From the NCBI RefSeq assembly GCF_003846185.1, contig NZ_ML123034.1:3387033-3451032 (forward strand): DNA of 64,000 nt. The letters run 5' to 3'. A model generated the notes under the pieces. It was given only the letters and a program-made list of their open reading frames with translations, was not told the DNA's origin and made no database searches. Both the position numbers and the translations under genes were made by a program. Source of the stretch: Streptomyces sp. ADI96-02. Its GTDB lineage: Bacteria; Actinomycetota; Actinomycetes; Streptomycetales; Streptomycetaceae. Of this stretch, positions 1-8,812 are shown in pieces (position 1 is the first letter of the stretch; each line of letters begins with the position of its first letter).

Positions 1-131
1 GCTAGGGGTTCGCCGTGGGCGCCGTGGGCAACTCTGGTCTCGCGACGTCGTGACCGACACCGGGAGGTCGGCCAACTGTCCCGGAAACAGCCGCATATGA
101 AGCCGTTCTTTCGGTTCCTGGAGGAATTGAC

Positions 132-446
132 ATGGCAAGCATCCGTACCGCTCGTGCCCTCGCCGCAGTCGCCGCGCTGCCTCTGACCGTGGCGCTCTGT
201 GGTGGCATCGCCGCGGCGGACAACGGCTCCATTGCGAACGACGGGTCGAACGCCGCTGTGGCGACGATCGGCGGCACCGGTGTCGGCGGCGGCAACCTCG
301 GCAACTCGTCGACCACCCAGCAGCAGGCGGTCGGGCCCGGCGCTTCGAACCAGAACACCTCGGCCCAGGTGAGCGGTTCGGCCTTCACGCCCATCGACCA
401 GTCCGACCACAGCGTCGCGGTGAACTTCACCCCCTTCTTTCCGTAG
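132..446 (+). CDS. Small secreted protein, function unknown
   Basis: This is a 104-residue precursor. Residues 1-29 form a signal peptide: an Arg-containing start, an Ala/Val/Leu core, and a likely Ala-x-Ala cleavage site before Asp-Asn-Gly. The mature part of about 75 residues is rich in Gly, Asn, Ser and Thr, has no cysteine, and ends in an aromatic Phe-Phe-Pro. A Shine-Dalgarno GGAGGA at 120-125 sits 6 nt before the ATG and fixes the start. Small Cys-free Asn/Gly/Ser-rich exported proteins of this kind include the streptomycete rodlins, but I see no diagnostic motif and do not assign a family. It stands alone and is followed by two hairpins. Confidence 0.75.
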   Translation: MASIRTARALAAVAALPLTVALCGGIAAADNGSIANDGSNAAVATIGGTGVGGGNLGNSSTTQQQAVGPGASNQNTSAQVSGSAFTPIDQSDHSVAVNFTPFFP

Positions 447-455
447 CGCGGCCGT

Positions 456-533
456 CGGGATCTTCTGGGGGTAGATCCCGTCCGGCTCGACAGCAGCCCG
501 TGCGGCGGCACTTCGGTGCTCCGTGCGGGCTGC
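456..533 (+). terminator. Two hairpins after the small secreted protein gene
   Basis: An 8-bp stem pairs 456-463 with 473-480. A second stem of 13 bp, including two G-U pairs, joins 493-505 and 521-533. Neither has a U-tract, which is common for actinobacterial terminators. They lie between the stop at 446 and the acyl-CoA dehydrogenase start at 671. Confidence 0.5.
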
Positions 534-670
534 CGTCGTCTTGACAGAGACCATGAATCTGACGGACAGTCAGAAATGGAAGGGCCGGGGTCGGACCGAG
601 TGCTCGTTACGACCCCGCCCCCTGCTCGCCGCTCCCCGTCCTCGGTCCGTCGTCCCCCGGAGGTCCCGCC

Positions 671-1843
671 GTGCACCTCGCCCCGACGGAGCGCCAGCGG
701 CAGCTGCGTACCGAACTCCGCGCCTACTTCCGCGCCGTGCTGCCCGGCCGCCGGGGCGAGCGGCCGGCGCTGGACGCGGCCGAGGAGCGGCGGCTGCTGC
801 GGAGGATCGGCGAGGACGGCATGCTCGGTCTCGGCTGGCCCGTCGCCTACGGCGGCCAAGGTCGCGGCGCGGACGAGCAGTTCGTCTTCTTCGACGAGGC
901 GTACCGGGTCGGCGCCCCCGTCTCGATGGTCACCCTCAACACCGTCGGCCCGACCCTCATGGCGTACGGGACCGCGGAGCAGAAGGCGTACTTCCTGCCC
1001 CGCATCCTCAGCGGCGAGATCGTCTTCGCCATCGGTTACAGCGAGCCGGACGCCGGTACGGACCTGGCCGCCCTCAGGACCCGTGCCGTACGGGACGGCG
1101 ACGCGTGGGTGATCGACGGCCAGAAGATCTTCACCAGCAACGCCCAGCAGGCGGACTGGATCTGGCTCGCCTGCCGCACGGACCCGGCCGCGCCCAAGCA
1201 CCGGGGCATCTCGATCATCCTCGTGCCCACGAGCGATCCCGGCTTCTCCTGGACGCCCATCGAGACCGTCGGCGGCCTGACGACCACCGCCACCTACTAC
1301 GACGGCGTACGGGTCCCCGCCGCCCATCTCGTCGGCACCGAGAACGAGGGCTGGAGCCTCATCACCAAGCAGCTCAACCACGAACGCGTGGCCCTGGCCG
1401 CGATCGGCATGCAGGCCGAGGACTTCTACGAGGAGGCCCGCGCCCACGCCCGTACGCCCGACCCGTCCACGGGGCGCCGCCGGATCGACGAACCCTGGGT
1501 GCGCGCCCGGCTCGCGGAGGCGTACGCCCGGCTCGCGGCGACCCGACTGCTGAACTGGCGCCTGGTCGCGGACGTCGGGGCGGGCGGGCTGGCCCCCGGC
1601 GAGGCGAGCGGCGTGAAGTTCGCGGGGACCGAGAGCGCCGTGGAGGTCTACCGGATGTGTCAGGAGGTCGTCGGCGGGACGGCGTTTCTGCGGGCCGGAT
1701 CCGACGGCTGCTCCGGTCCGGTCGGCGAGTTGGAGCGGATGAACCGCGCGGCGCAGATCAACACCTTCGGCGGTGGGGTGGGCGAGGTACAGCGCGAGAT
1801 CGTCGCGACGATGCGGCTCGGCATGACCCGGGGCCGGCGATGA
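671..1843 (+). CDS. Acyl-CoA dehydrogenase (FadE28/29-like subunit)
   Basis: This 390-residue protein has the three-part acyl-CoA dehydrogenase fold: an N-terminal helical domain (about 1-118), a beta domain opened by the signature YSEPDAGTDLAAL (123-135) with the FAD-contact stretch QKIFTS (151-156), and a C-terminal helical domain. The C-terminal motif FGGGVGEVQ replaces the usual Y-E-G-T segment carrying the catalytic Glu of many family members, so the subunit may act in a hetero-oligomer. It is first of five overlapping genes whose set matches the actinobacterial chsE1-chsE2-chsH1-chsH2-ltp2 group, where heteromeric dehydrogenases act on a three-carbon steroid-CoA side chain. The role here is inferred from that context. 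The GTG start has GGAGG at 659-663; the stop overlaps the next ATG. Confidence 0.85.
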   Translation: MHLAPTERQRQLRTELRAYFRAVLPGRRGERPALDAAEERRLLRRIGEDGMLGLGWPVAYGGQGRGADEQFVFFDEAYRVGAPVSMVTLNTVGPTLMAYGTAEQKAYFLPRILSGEIVFAIGYSEPDAGTDLAALRTRAVRDGDAWVIDGQKIFTSNAQQADWIWLACRTDPAAPKHRGISIILVPTSDPGFSWTPIETVGGLTTTATYYDGVRVPAAHLVGTENEGWSLITKQLNHERVALAAIGMQAEDFYEEARAHARTPDPSTGRRRIDEPWVRARLAEAYARLAATRLLNWRLVADVGAGGLAPGEASGVKFAGTESAVEVYRMCQEVVGGTAFLRAGSDGCSGPVGELERMNRAAQINTFGGGVGEVQREIVATMRLGMTRGRR

Positions 1844-3099
1844 CCCGGCGGGAGGCGGAGGAACGGGCCGAGGAGGAACAGGAGGTGCAGGAGGTGCAGG
1901 GACGGGGGGCGGGGGAACAGGCGGCGGAGGGGCGGGCGGCCGGAGCGGTGGACGACGAGCTGTACCGGCGGCTCACGGCGTACGAGGGGCGTCCCGCGGC
2001 CACCGACGGCGTCGGCAAGGACCTGGTCAACGAGCCGATGATCCGGCACTGGTGCGAGGCGATGGGCGACACCGGAGCCGCGTACCGGGGACCGGAAGCG
2101 GTTGCTCCGGCGACCATGCTCCAGGTGTGGACGATGGGCGGCCTCTCCGGGCACGCCGGGCGCTCCGACGCGTACGACGCCCTGCTCGCGCTGCTCGACC
2201 GCGCCGGATACGCCTCCGTGGTCGCGACCGACAGCGAACAGCGGTACCTGCGTCCGCTGCGGCCCGGTGAGCGGATCACCTTCGACGCGGTCATCGAGGC
2301 CGTCTCCCGGCGCAAGACGACCCGGCTCGGCACCGGCTACTTCGTCACCACCCGGATGGACGTGCACGCCGACGGCGAGCCGGCGGGAACGCACCGCTTC
2401 CGCATCCTCAAGTACGCGCCGGCGCTCCGGAAACCGCGTCCCGAGCCCGAGTCAGCCCCCGCGTCCGAGGCCGAGCCCACCCCGGTGCCCGAGTCCGAAG
2501 CGGGGACCCCTGCCCCCGGCGCGGGCACGGTCGCTCCCGGCGCGGGCACGGTCGCTCCCGGCGCGGGCACGGTCGCTTCCGACGCGGGCACGGTGACTCC
2601 CGGCGCGGGCACGGTCGCTCCCGAGGCGGTGACGGTCGGGGTCGAAGCGGCGACGGTTGCCGCCAAGGTTCGGACGGGTGCCCCCGCGCCGCGCCCCCGG
2701 CCCGTGATCAACCGCGACAACGCCGGATTCTGGGCCGGAGTCGCCGAACACCGCCTCCTCATCCAGCGCTGCGCGCGCTGCGCCGTTCTCCGCTTTCCCT
2801 GGCTGCCCGGTTGCAACGCCTGTTCCTGCCCCGACTGGGACACCGTCGAGGCGTGCGGCGCGGGCACCGTCTTCAGCCACGTCGTCATGCACCACCCGCC
2901 GTTCCCCGCCTTCAGCCCGTCCGGCGACGGCGGACCGTACGCCGTCGCACTGATCGAACTGGCCGAGGGCGTACGCATCGTGAGCAACGTGATCGGTGTG
3001 CCGTACGACAGGGTCCGCGTCGGCATGCCGGTACGGCTGGAGTTCCTGCGTACGGACCCCGACCTGGAACTTCCGGTCTTCCGGGGGAGCGAGGACTGA
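1840..3099 (+). CDS. MaoC N-domain/DUF35 OB-fold fusion (ChsH2-like)
   Basis: A 419-residue two-domain protein. Residues about 40-195 form a MaoC-type hot-dog dehydratase domain, as in the N-terminal half of ChsH2. Residues about 290-419 form a DUF35 domain, with a rubredoxin-like zinc ribbon (CARC, then a Cys pair in CNAC) followed by an OB fold. In mycobacteria ChsH2 pairs with ChsH1 as an enoyl-CoA hydratase, and its DUF35 domain holds the Ltp2 aldolase; both partners are encoded downstream here. The domains are joined by an unusually long Pro/Ala/Glu linker with a five-fold 7-residue repeat (GAGTVAP type, about 226-260). ATG 1840 overlaps the upstream stop (ATGA); the stop is 1 nt before the next gene. 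Confidence 0.85.
   Translation: MTRREAEERAEEEQEVQEVQGRGAGEQAAEGRAAGAVDDELYRRLTAYEGRPAATDGVGKDLVNEPMIRHWCEAMGDTGAAYRGPEAVAPATMLQVWTMGGLSGHAGRSDAYDALLALLDRAGYASVVATDSEQRYLRPLRPGERITFDAVIEAVSRRKTTRLGTGYFVTTRMDVHADGEPAGTHRFRILKYAPALRKPRPEPESAPASEAEPTPVPESEAGTPAPGAGTVAPGAGTVAPGAGTVASDAGTVTPGAGTVAPEAVTVGVEAATVAAKVRTGAPAPRPRPVINRDNAGFWAGVAEHRLLIQRCARCAVLRFPWLPGCNACSCPDWDTVEACGAGTVFSHVVMHHPPFPAFSPSGDGGPYAVALIELAEGVRIVSNVIGVPYDRVRVGMPVRLEFLRTDPDLELPVFRGSED
2515..2619 (+). repeat. Five 21-bp tandem repeats in the ChsH2-like linker
   Basis: Five imperfect copies of a 21-bp unit begin at 2515, 2536, 2557, 2578 and 2599. Each codes for a PGAGTVA-type heptad, so the frame is kept. The array lengthens the linker between the MaoC and DUF35 domains. 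Confidence 0.9.
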
Positions 3100-3100
3100 C

Positions 3101-4195
3101 ATGGACTTCACTCCGAGCGAGGAGCAGGGCGCGGCGCGCGACCTGGCCGCGCGGATCTTCGGCGATCTGTCGACGCACGAGCGGCTGACGGCCGCCGGGA
3201 CCGGGACGGACGCCGGGCTCTGGAAGGAACTGTGCGCGGCCGGACTGCCCGGCGCGATCGAGGACATCGGGCTGCTCGGCCTGGTCCTGCTGCTGGAGGA
3301 GCAGGGCCGGACCACCGCACAGGTCCCGTTCGCGGCGACCTGTGTGTACGGCGTCCTCGCCGTCGCCGAACACGGCACGGCCGAGCAGCGCGAACGTCTG
3401 CTTCCCGCCCTGCGCGACGGTACGGCGGTGGCGACGGGCGCGTTTTTGGAGCGCGTCTCCCCGGAGGGCGGCGGTGTGCGCGCCGCGACCGTGGACGAGG
3501 GGAGCGCAGGCGCGGGGGGCGGTTCGGCCACCCGGTTGTACGGGGCCGTGCCCTGGGTGCCGTGGCTGCGCGACGCCACCCAGGTACTGGTCGCGGACAC
3601 GGATCGCCGGTTGTGGATCGTTCGTACGGACGCGCCGGGAGTATCGGCGGCCCCCGTGGAGACGACGGCGCCGTGGTCGGCCGCGCGTCTCGTCCTGGAC
3701 GGCGCTCGCGTGGAGCGCCTGGGGCGCTCCGGCGCGTACGCCCCGGTGCTCGCCGCAGGCCGCATCGCGTTCGCCGGGCTTCAGGCCGGAGTCTGCTCCG
3801 GCTCGCTCGCACGGGCGGTTCACCACACCTCCGTGCGGGAGCAGTTCGGGCGACCGCTCTCCACGAACCAGGGTGTGCTGCTCCGCGCCGCCGACGCCCA
3901 CATGGACACCGAGGCGATCCGGGTCACGGCGTACGAGGCCGCCTGGCGCAGGGACGCCGGCCTGGCGTACGCCGCCGAGGCGCTGACGGCGTCCTGGTGG
4001 GCCTCGGAGGCGGGCAGGCGGGTCGTGCACGCCGGTCAGCATCTGCACGGCGGAACGGGAGCCGACCTCGGCCACCCGGTGCACCGGCACTTCCTGTGGG
4101 GCCGGCAGATCGACGCGTACCTCGGATCGGGAGGAGAAGTCCTCCAGGAGCTCGGCCTGTTGCTGGCGGACGAGGAGGAGGGTGCGGCGACATGA
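3101..4195 (+). CDS. Acyl-CoA dehydrogenase, second subunit
   Basis: This 364-residue protein is a divergent acyl-CoA dehydrogenase. Its N-terminus MDFTPSEEQ and the C-domain motifs REQFGRPL (246-253) and HLHGGTGAD (314-322) are family hallmarks, whereas the middle domain is poorly conserved and carries a Gly/Ala loop near 135-143. In the mycobacterial igr operon two unlike dehydrogenases, ChsE1 and ChsE2, form an alpha2beta2 enzyme with a shared active site. This gene and the one at 671 are the natural pair, although here the MaoC-DUF35 gene lies between them. The ATG at 3101 follows the upstream stop by 1 nt, and the stop overlaps the next start. The N-terminal extension open upstream in this frame is shadow sequence. 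Confidence 0.82.
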   Translation: MDFTPSEEQGAARDLAARIFGDLSTHERLTAAGTGTDAGLWKELCAAGLPGAIEDIGLLGLVLLLEEQGRTTAQVPFAATCVYGVLAVAEHGTAEQRERLLPALRDGTAVATGAFLERVSPEGGGVRAATVDEGSAGAGGGSATRLYGAVPWVPWLRDATQVLVADTDRRLWIVRTDAPGVSAAPVETTAPWSAARLVLDGARVERLGRSGAYAPVLAAGRIAFAGLQAGVCSGSLARAVHHTSVREQFGRPLSTNQGVLLRAADAHMDTEAIRVTAYEAAWRRDAGLAYAAEALTASWWASEAGRRVVHAGQHLHGGTGADLGHPVHRHFLWGRQIDAYLGSGGEVLQELGLLLADEEEGAAT

Positions 4196-4800
4196 CGGAC
4201 GGGCGCGGGCGAGTGGCTGTTCCGTGTACGGGCGACGCCCTGGCGCCGCTGGTGATCCCGGTGACGCGGACTCTGATCGTCGCGGGCGCGATCGCCTCGC
4301 GCGACTACCAGGACGTGCACCACGACGCCGAACGGGCACGGGAGAAGGGCTCGCCGGACATCTTCATGAACATCCTGACCACCAACGGCCTGGTCGGCCG
4401 TTTCGTCACCGATCACTTCGGCCCGGCCGCCGTCCTGCGCGCCGTCGCCATCCGGCTCGGCGTGCCGAACTACCCGGGCGACGTCATGACGCTGACGGGA
4501 CGCGTCACGTCCGTGACCGGCTCCCCTTCGGACGGTGAGAGCCATCGTGTCGCCGAGGTCGCGGTCGTCGGGACCAACGGACTGGGCCGACACGTCACCG
4601 GTACGGTGACCGTCGCCGTTCCCACGCCCGGCCCGCCGGAACCCTCGGACCGGGAACCCTCGGACCGGGAACCCTCGGACCGGGAACCGTCGGATCGAGT
4701 CCCGGATCGAGGCCCGGTTCGCGGGAAAGAACCCCTGAACCAGGAGAACGCACCCCGCCGCCCCCGGGGCGAGCGCTCCGGCCCGGGGGCGGGCGCATGA
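4192..4800 (+). CDS. MaoC-family dehydratase (ChsH1-like)
   Basis: A 202-residue single-domain hot-dog protein. The segment RDYQDVHHDAE (about 42-52) corresponds to the hydratase active-site motif with its Asp/His, followed by Gly-Ser-Pro-Asp-Ile-Phe-Met-Asn. ChsH1 proteins pair with ChsH2 to hydrate the enoyl-CoA made by the ChsE dehydrogenase, and that is the likely role here. After about residue 145 the sequence leaves the fold for a charged tail containing four EPSDR repeats, which extends it beyond usual length. Start and stop both overlap neighbours by ATGA, indicating translational coupling. Confidence 0.82.
   Translation: MTDGRGRVAVPCTGDALAPLVIPVTRTLIVAGAIASRDYQDVHHDAERAREKGSPDIFMNILTTNGLVGRFVTDHFGPAAVLRAVAIRLGVPNYPGDVMTLTGRVTSVTGSPSDGESHRVAEVAVVGTNGLGRHVTGTVTVAVPTPGPPEPSDREPSDREPSDREPSDRVPDRGPVRGKEPLNQENAPRRPRGERSGPGAGA
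4639..4698 (+). repeat. Four 15-bp tandem repeats (EPSDR)
   Basis: Four adjacent 15-bp copies, at 4639, 4654, 4669 and 4684, encode Glu-Pro-Ser-Asp-Arg in the C-terminal tail of the ChsH1-like protein. The last copy has three substitutions. The unit is a multiple of three and keeps the frame. Confidence 0.9.
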
Positions 4801-5963
4801 GCGTGCGCAGGCCCGACACGCTCGGCGGAAGGGCGGCCATCGTCGGCATCGGGGCCACGGAGTTCTCCAAGGACTCCGGCCGCAGCGAACTGACCCTGGC
4901 GGTCGAAGCCGTCCGGGCCGCCCTGGACGACGCGGGACTCACACCCGCCGACGTCGACGGGCTCGTCACGTTCACCATGGACACCAGCCCCGAGATCACG
5001 GTCGCCCAGGCGGCGGGCATCGGCGAGCTGTCGTTCTTCTCGCGCGTCCACTACGGCGGTGGCGCGGCCTGCGCCACGGTGCAGCAGGCCGCGCTCGCGG
5101 TGGCGAGCGGGATCGCCGACGTGGTCGTCTGCTACCGGGCTTTCAACGAGCGCTCCGGCCGCCGCTTCGGCTCCGGCGTCCAACGGCGCGAACCGACCCC
5201 CGAAGGCGCGGCGCTCGGCTGGAACCTGCCGTTCGGGCTGCTCACCCCGGCCTCCTGGGTGGCCATGGCGGCCCGGCGCTACCTGCACGCGTACGGCCTG
5301 GAACCGGAGGTCTTCGGTCACGTCGCGGTGGTCGACCGGCTCCACGCCGCGCGGAATCCGGCGGCTCACTTCTACGGGAAGCCGATCACACTCGCCGACC
5401 ACGCCGCCTCCCGCCCGATCGTCGAACCGCTACGGCTGCTGGACTGCTGCCAGGAGACGGACGGCGGTCAGGCCCTCGTCGTGACCAGCGCCGAGCGTGC
5501 CCGCGACCTGCGCCGGCCGCCCGCCGTCGTGGTCGCGGCGGCGCAGGGCGCGGGCCGGGCGCAGGAGCAGATGACGAGCTTCTACCGGGACGGGCTGACC
5601 GGGCTGCCGGAGACGAGTGTGGTGGCCCGGCAGCTGTGGCGGAGTTCAGGACTGGGCCCGGCCGACATCGACGTGGCCATCCTGTACGACCACTTCACGC
5701 CGTTCGTCCTGATGCAGCTGGAGGAGTTCGGTTTCTGCGGGCCGGGCGAGGGCGGGGCGTTCGTCGCGGCGCGGGAGCTGCCCCTGAACACCCACGGAGG
5801 CCAGCTCGGGGAGGCGTATCTCCACGGGATGAACGGCATCGCGGAGGCCGTGCGGCAGATCCGGGGCACGTCGGTGAACCAGGCGCGGGGTGCCGCGCGG
5901 ACCCTGGTCACGGCCGGTACCGGCGTCCCGACGTCCGGACTGATCCTCGGCGCGGACGGCTGA
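4797..5963 (+). CDS. Thiolase-fold aldolase (Ltp2/lipid-transfer-like)
   Basis: A 388-residue thiolase-superfamily protein of the SCP-x/Ltp2 type. It lacks a classical thiolase Cys nucleophile in the expected segment. Instead it has two conserved tyrosines, Tyr297 in YDHFTP and Tyr341 in YLHGMN, at positions resembling the pair implicated in the retro-aldol reaction of Ltp2. In known operons Ltp2 cleaves the hydrated side chain to release propionyl-CoA and a ketosteroid, docking on the DUF35 domain of ChsH2, which is encoded two genes upstream. ATG 4797 overlaps the preceding stop. The gene ends the five-gene operon. The substrate is inferred; non-steroid substrates are possible. Confidence 0.83.
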   Translation: MSVRRPDTLGGRAAIVGIGATEFSKDSGRSELTLAVEAVRAALDDAGLTPADVDGLVTFTMDTSPEITVAQAAGIGELSFFSRVHYGGGAACATVQQAALAVASGIADVVVCYRAFNERSGRRFGSGVQRREPTPEGAALGWNLPFGLLTPASWVAMAARRYLHAYGLEPEVFGHVAVVDRLHAARNPAAHFYGKPITLADHAASRPIVEPLRLLDCCQETDGGQALVVTSAERARDLRRPPAVVVAAAQGAGRAQEQMTSFYRDGLTGLPETSVVARQLWRSSGLGPADIDVAILYDHFTPFVLMQLEEFGFCGPGEGGAFVAARELPLNTHGGQLGEAYLHGMNGIAEAVRQIRGTSVNQARGAARTLVTAGTGVPTSGLILGADG

Positions 5964-5984
5964 TCCGGCGCGGACGGCTGAGCC

Positions 5985-6160
5985 GGCGCGCCGGGCCGCC
6001 CTCGGCCCCTGACGGCCGCCCGCCCTCGGTCCCTGACGCCCGCCCCGGTGCCTGACCGGCCGCCCGCCCCCGGCCCCTGGCGCAAGCCCTCGGCCCCTGA
6101 CGGCCGCCCGCCCCCGGCCCCCGACCGCCGCCCGCCGAAGGCTGACCGCGGCGCGCCGGG
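5985..6160. repeat. GC-rich degenerate tandem repeats
   Basis: The interval between the aldolase gene and the sigma factor gene holds several imperfect copies of a CCCCTGACGGCCGCCCGCC-like unit with variable spacing. I find no gene here. It may contain the operon terminator, but no single stem stands out. Confidence 0.6.
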
Positions 6161-6271
6161 CCGTCCCCCTTCAGGAGGTGGCGGGCGCACCGCCCGTCCA
6201 ACCTGAGACGGACCGCGCTTCGCGACCTGGGGCCGATCCGTCCGGGGGCGCCCGCTCCTAGCGTGGAGTTC

Positions 6272-6835
6272 ATGACCACGCCAGTCTGCACGGGCGCCTC
6301 CAGGGCGGCCCCTGCCACCGCCGCCGCCTCCCATCACCGGCCCTACACGTCGTTCTCCTCGTACGTCCGTGCCCGGGGGCCGGTCCTGCTGCGCACCGCG
6401 CGCTCGCTCACCGCGAACCCGTGCGACGCCGAAGATCTGCTGCAGACCGCGCTCGTCAAGACGTACGTCGCGTGGGAGCGCATCGAGGATCACCGGGCGC
6501 TGGACGGTTACGTCCGCCGGGCCCTGCTGAACACCCGCACGTCGCAGTGGCGCAAGCGCAGGATCGACGAGATCGCCTGCGACGAACTGCCCGAGCAGGA
6601 GGCCGCCCCGGCCGCCGACCCGGCCGAGCGGCAGGTGCTGCACGACGCGATGTGGCACGCCGTGCTCAGGCTGCCGGACCGGCAGCGCGCGATGGTCGTC
6701 CTGCGGTACTACGAGGATCTCAGCGAGGCCCAGACCGCCGAGGTGCTCGGCGTGTCGGTCGGCACGGTCAAGAGCGCCGTCTCACGCGCCCTGCGCAAGC
6801 TCCGGGAGGACCCGGAGCTGACCCCGATGCGCTGA
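6272..6835 (+). CDS. SigE-family (ECF-like) RNA polymerase sigma factor
   Basis: A protein of 187 residues with the two core sigma-70 regions. Region 2 (about 25-90) includes NPCDAEDLLQTALVKTY and WERIEDHRALDGYVRRALLNT. Region 4 (about 120-178) contains LPDRQRAMVVLRYYEDLS and the helix-turn-helix QTAEVLGVSVGTVKSAVSRA. Length and pattern match the SigE-type sigma factors abundant in Streptomyces. No anti-sigma factor gene adjoins it. The ATG at 6272 has a GGAG only 3 nt upstream; a GTG at 6263 is an in-frame alternative. Its regulon is unknown; the next gene is an acyl-CoA ligase. Confidence 0.88.
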   Translation: MTTPVCTGASRAAPATAAASHHRPYTSFSSYVRARGPVLLRTARSLTANPCDAEDLLQTALVKTYVAWERIEDHRALDGYVRRALLNTRTSQWRKRRIDEIACDELPEQEAAPAADPAERQVLHDAMWHAVLRLPDRQRAMVVLRYYEDLSEAQTAEVLGVSVGTVKSAVSRALRKLREDPELTPMR

Positions 6836-6886
6836 GCGCGCCTCGGCCCCGGCCGTGGCGTTGCCGGACCGGTGGCAGAACGGACG

Positions 6887-6950
6887 GCCGTGGAGGGCGG
6901 GCCGTAGAGGGCGGGCCGTAGAGGGCTGCCGTGGAGGGCGGCCGTAAAGG
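6887..6950. repeat. Short tandem repeats upstream of the acyl-CoA ligase
   Basis: About four imperfect copies of a 14-17-bp unit built on GCCGTAGAGGGCGG lie between the sigma factor gene and the operator at 6995. No coding function is evident. Confidence 0.7.
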
Positions 6951-6994
6951 TGGCGGGACCGGTGACCCGACAGGAATATCTCCCGTGAGTAGTG

Positions 6995-7012
6995 ACATAC
7001 CGCGCGGTATGT
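6995..7012. promoter_or_regulatory. 18-bp perfect palindrome, candidate TetR-type operator
   Basis: ACATACCGCGCGGTATGT is a perfect even-length palindrome 53 bp upstream of the acyl-CoA ligase start. Length, symmetry and location are typical of TetR-family operators controlling fatty-acid or acyl-CoA genes. No TetR gene adjoins it, so the regulator is encoded elsewhere. Confidence 0.7.
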
Positions 7013-7064
7013 GCGCAGAATCAGCGAGCCCCTACTGCCGCGTAGCGCCCACCGGGAGGACGCC

Positions 7065-8714
<1,650 letters not shown>

Positions 8715-8726
8715 GGATCTGGCGTC

Positions 8727-8742
8727 GGTTTCACGTGAAACA
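8727..8742. other. parS centromere site (ParB binding)
   Basis: GGTTTCACGTGAAACA matches the bacterial parS consensus TGTTTCACGTGAAACA at 15 of 16 positions, and the 14-bp core GTTTCACGTGAAAC is a perfect palindrome. In Streptomyces such sites cluster around oriC and seed ParB complexes that segregate chromosomes during sporulation. It sits in the convergent intergenic gap, beside the terminator hairpin and away from coding DNA. Confidence 0.9.
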
Positions 8743-8782
8743 TGGCGGGGGCGGTACGGAAACCCGTACCGCCCCCGCCATG
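8741..8782. terminator. Strong bidirectional terminator
   Basis: A perfect 19-bp stem pairs 8741-8759 with 8764-8782 around a 4-nt loop. It lies between the convergent acyl-CoA ligase gene (ends 8714) and the PAS protein gene (ends 8813) and can serve both. Confidence 0.9.
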
Positions 8783-8812
8783 GGCTTCTCCTCGCCTGAC
8801 CGAGGGCAGCCC

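Noticed and set aside
2..1447. Long open frame on the minus strand opposite the first two genes
   Set aside because: It is the GC-driven shadow of the genes on the other strand; the residue pattern (Arg/Ala/Gly/Pro-rich with no domain) and lack of a ribosome site do not support a gene. The same holds for the other long antisense frames in the window.
523..1839. Upstream extension of the MaoC-DUF35 gene frame
   Set aside because: The frame is open to 523 but that part overlaps the acyl-CoA dehydrogenase gene and is Arg/Pro-rich shadow. ATG 1840 overlapping the upstream stop is the natural start.
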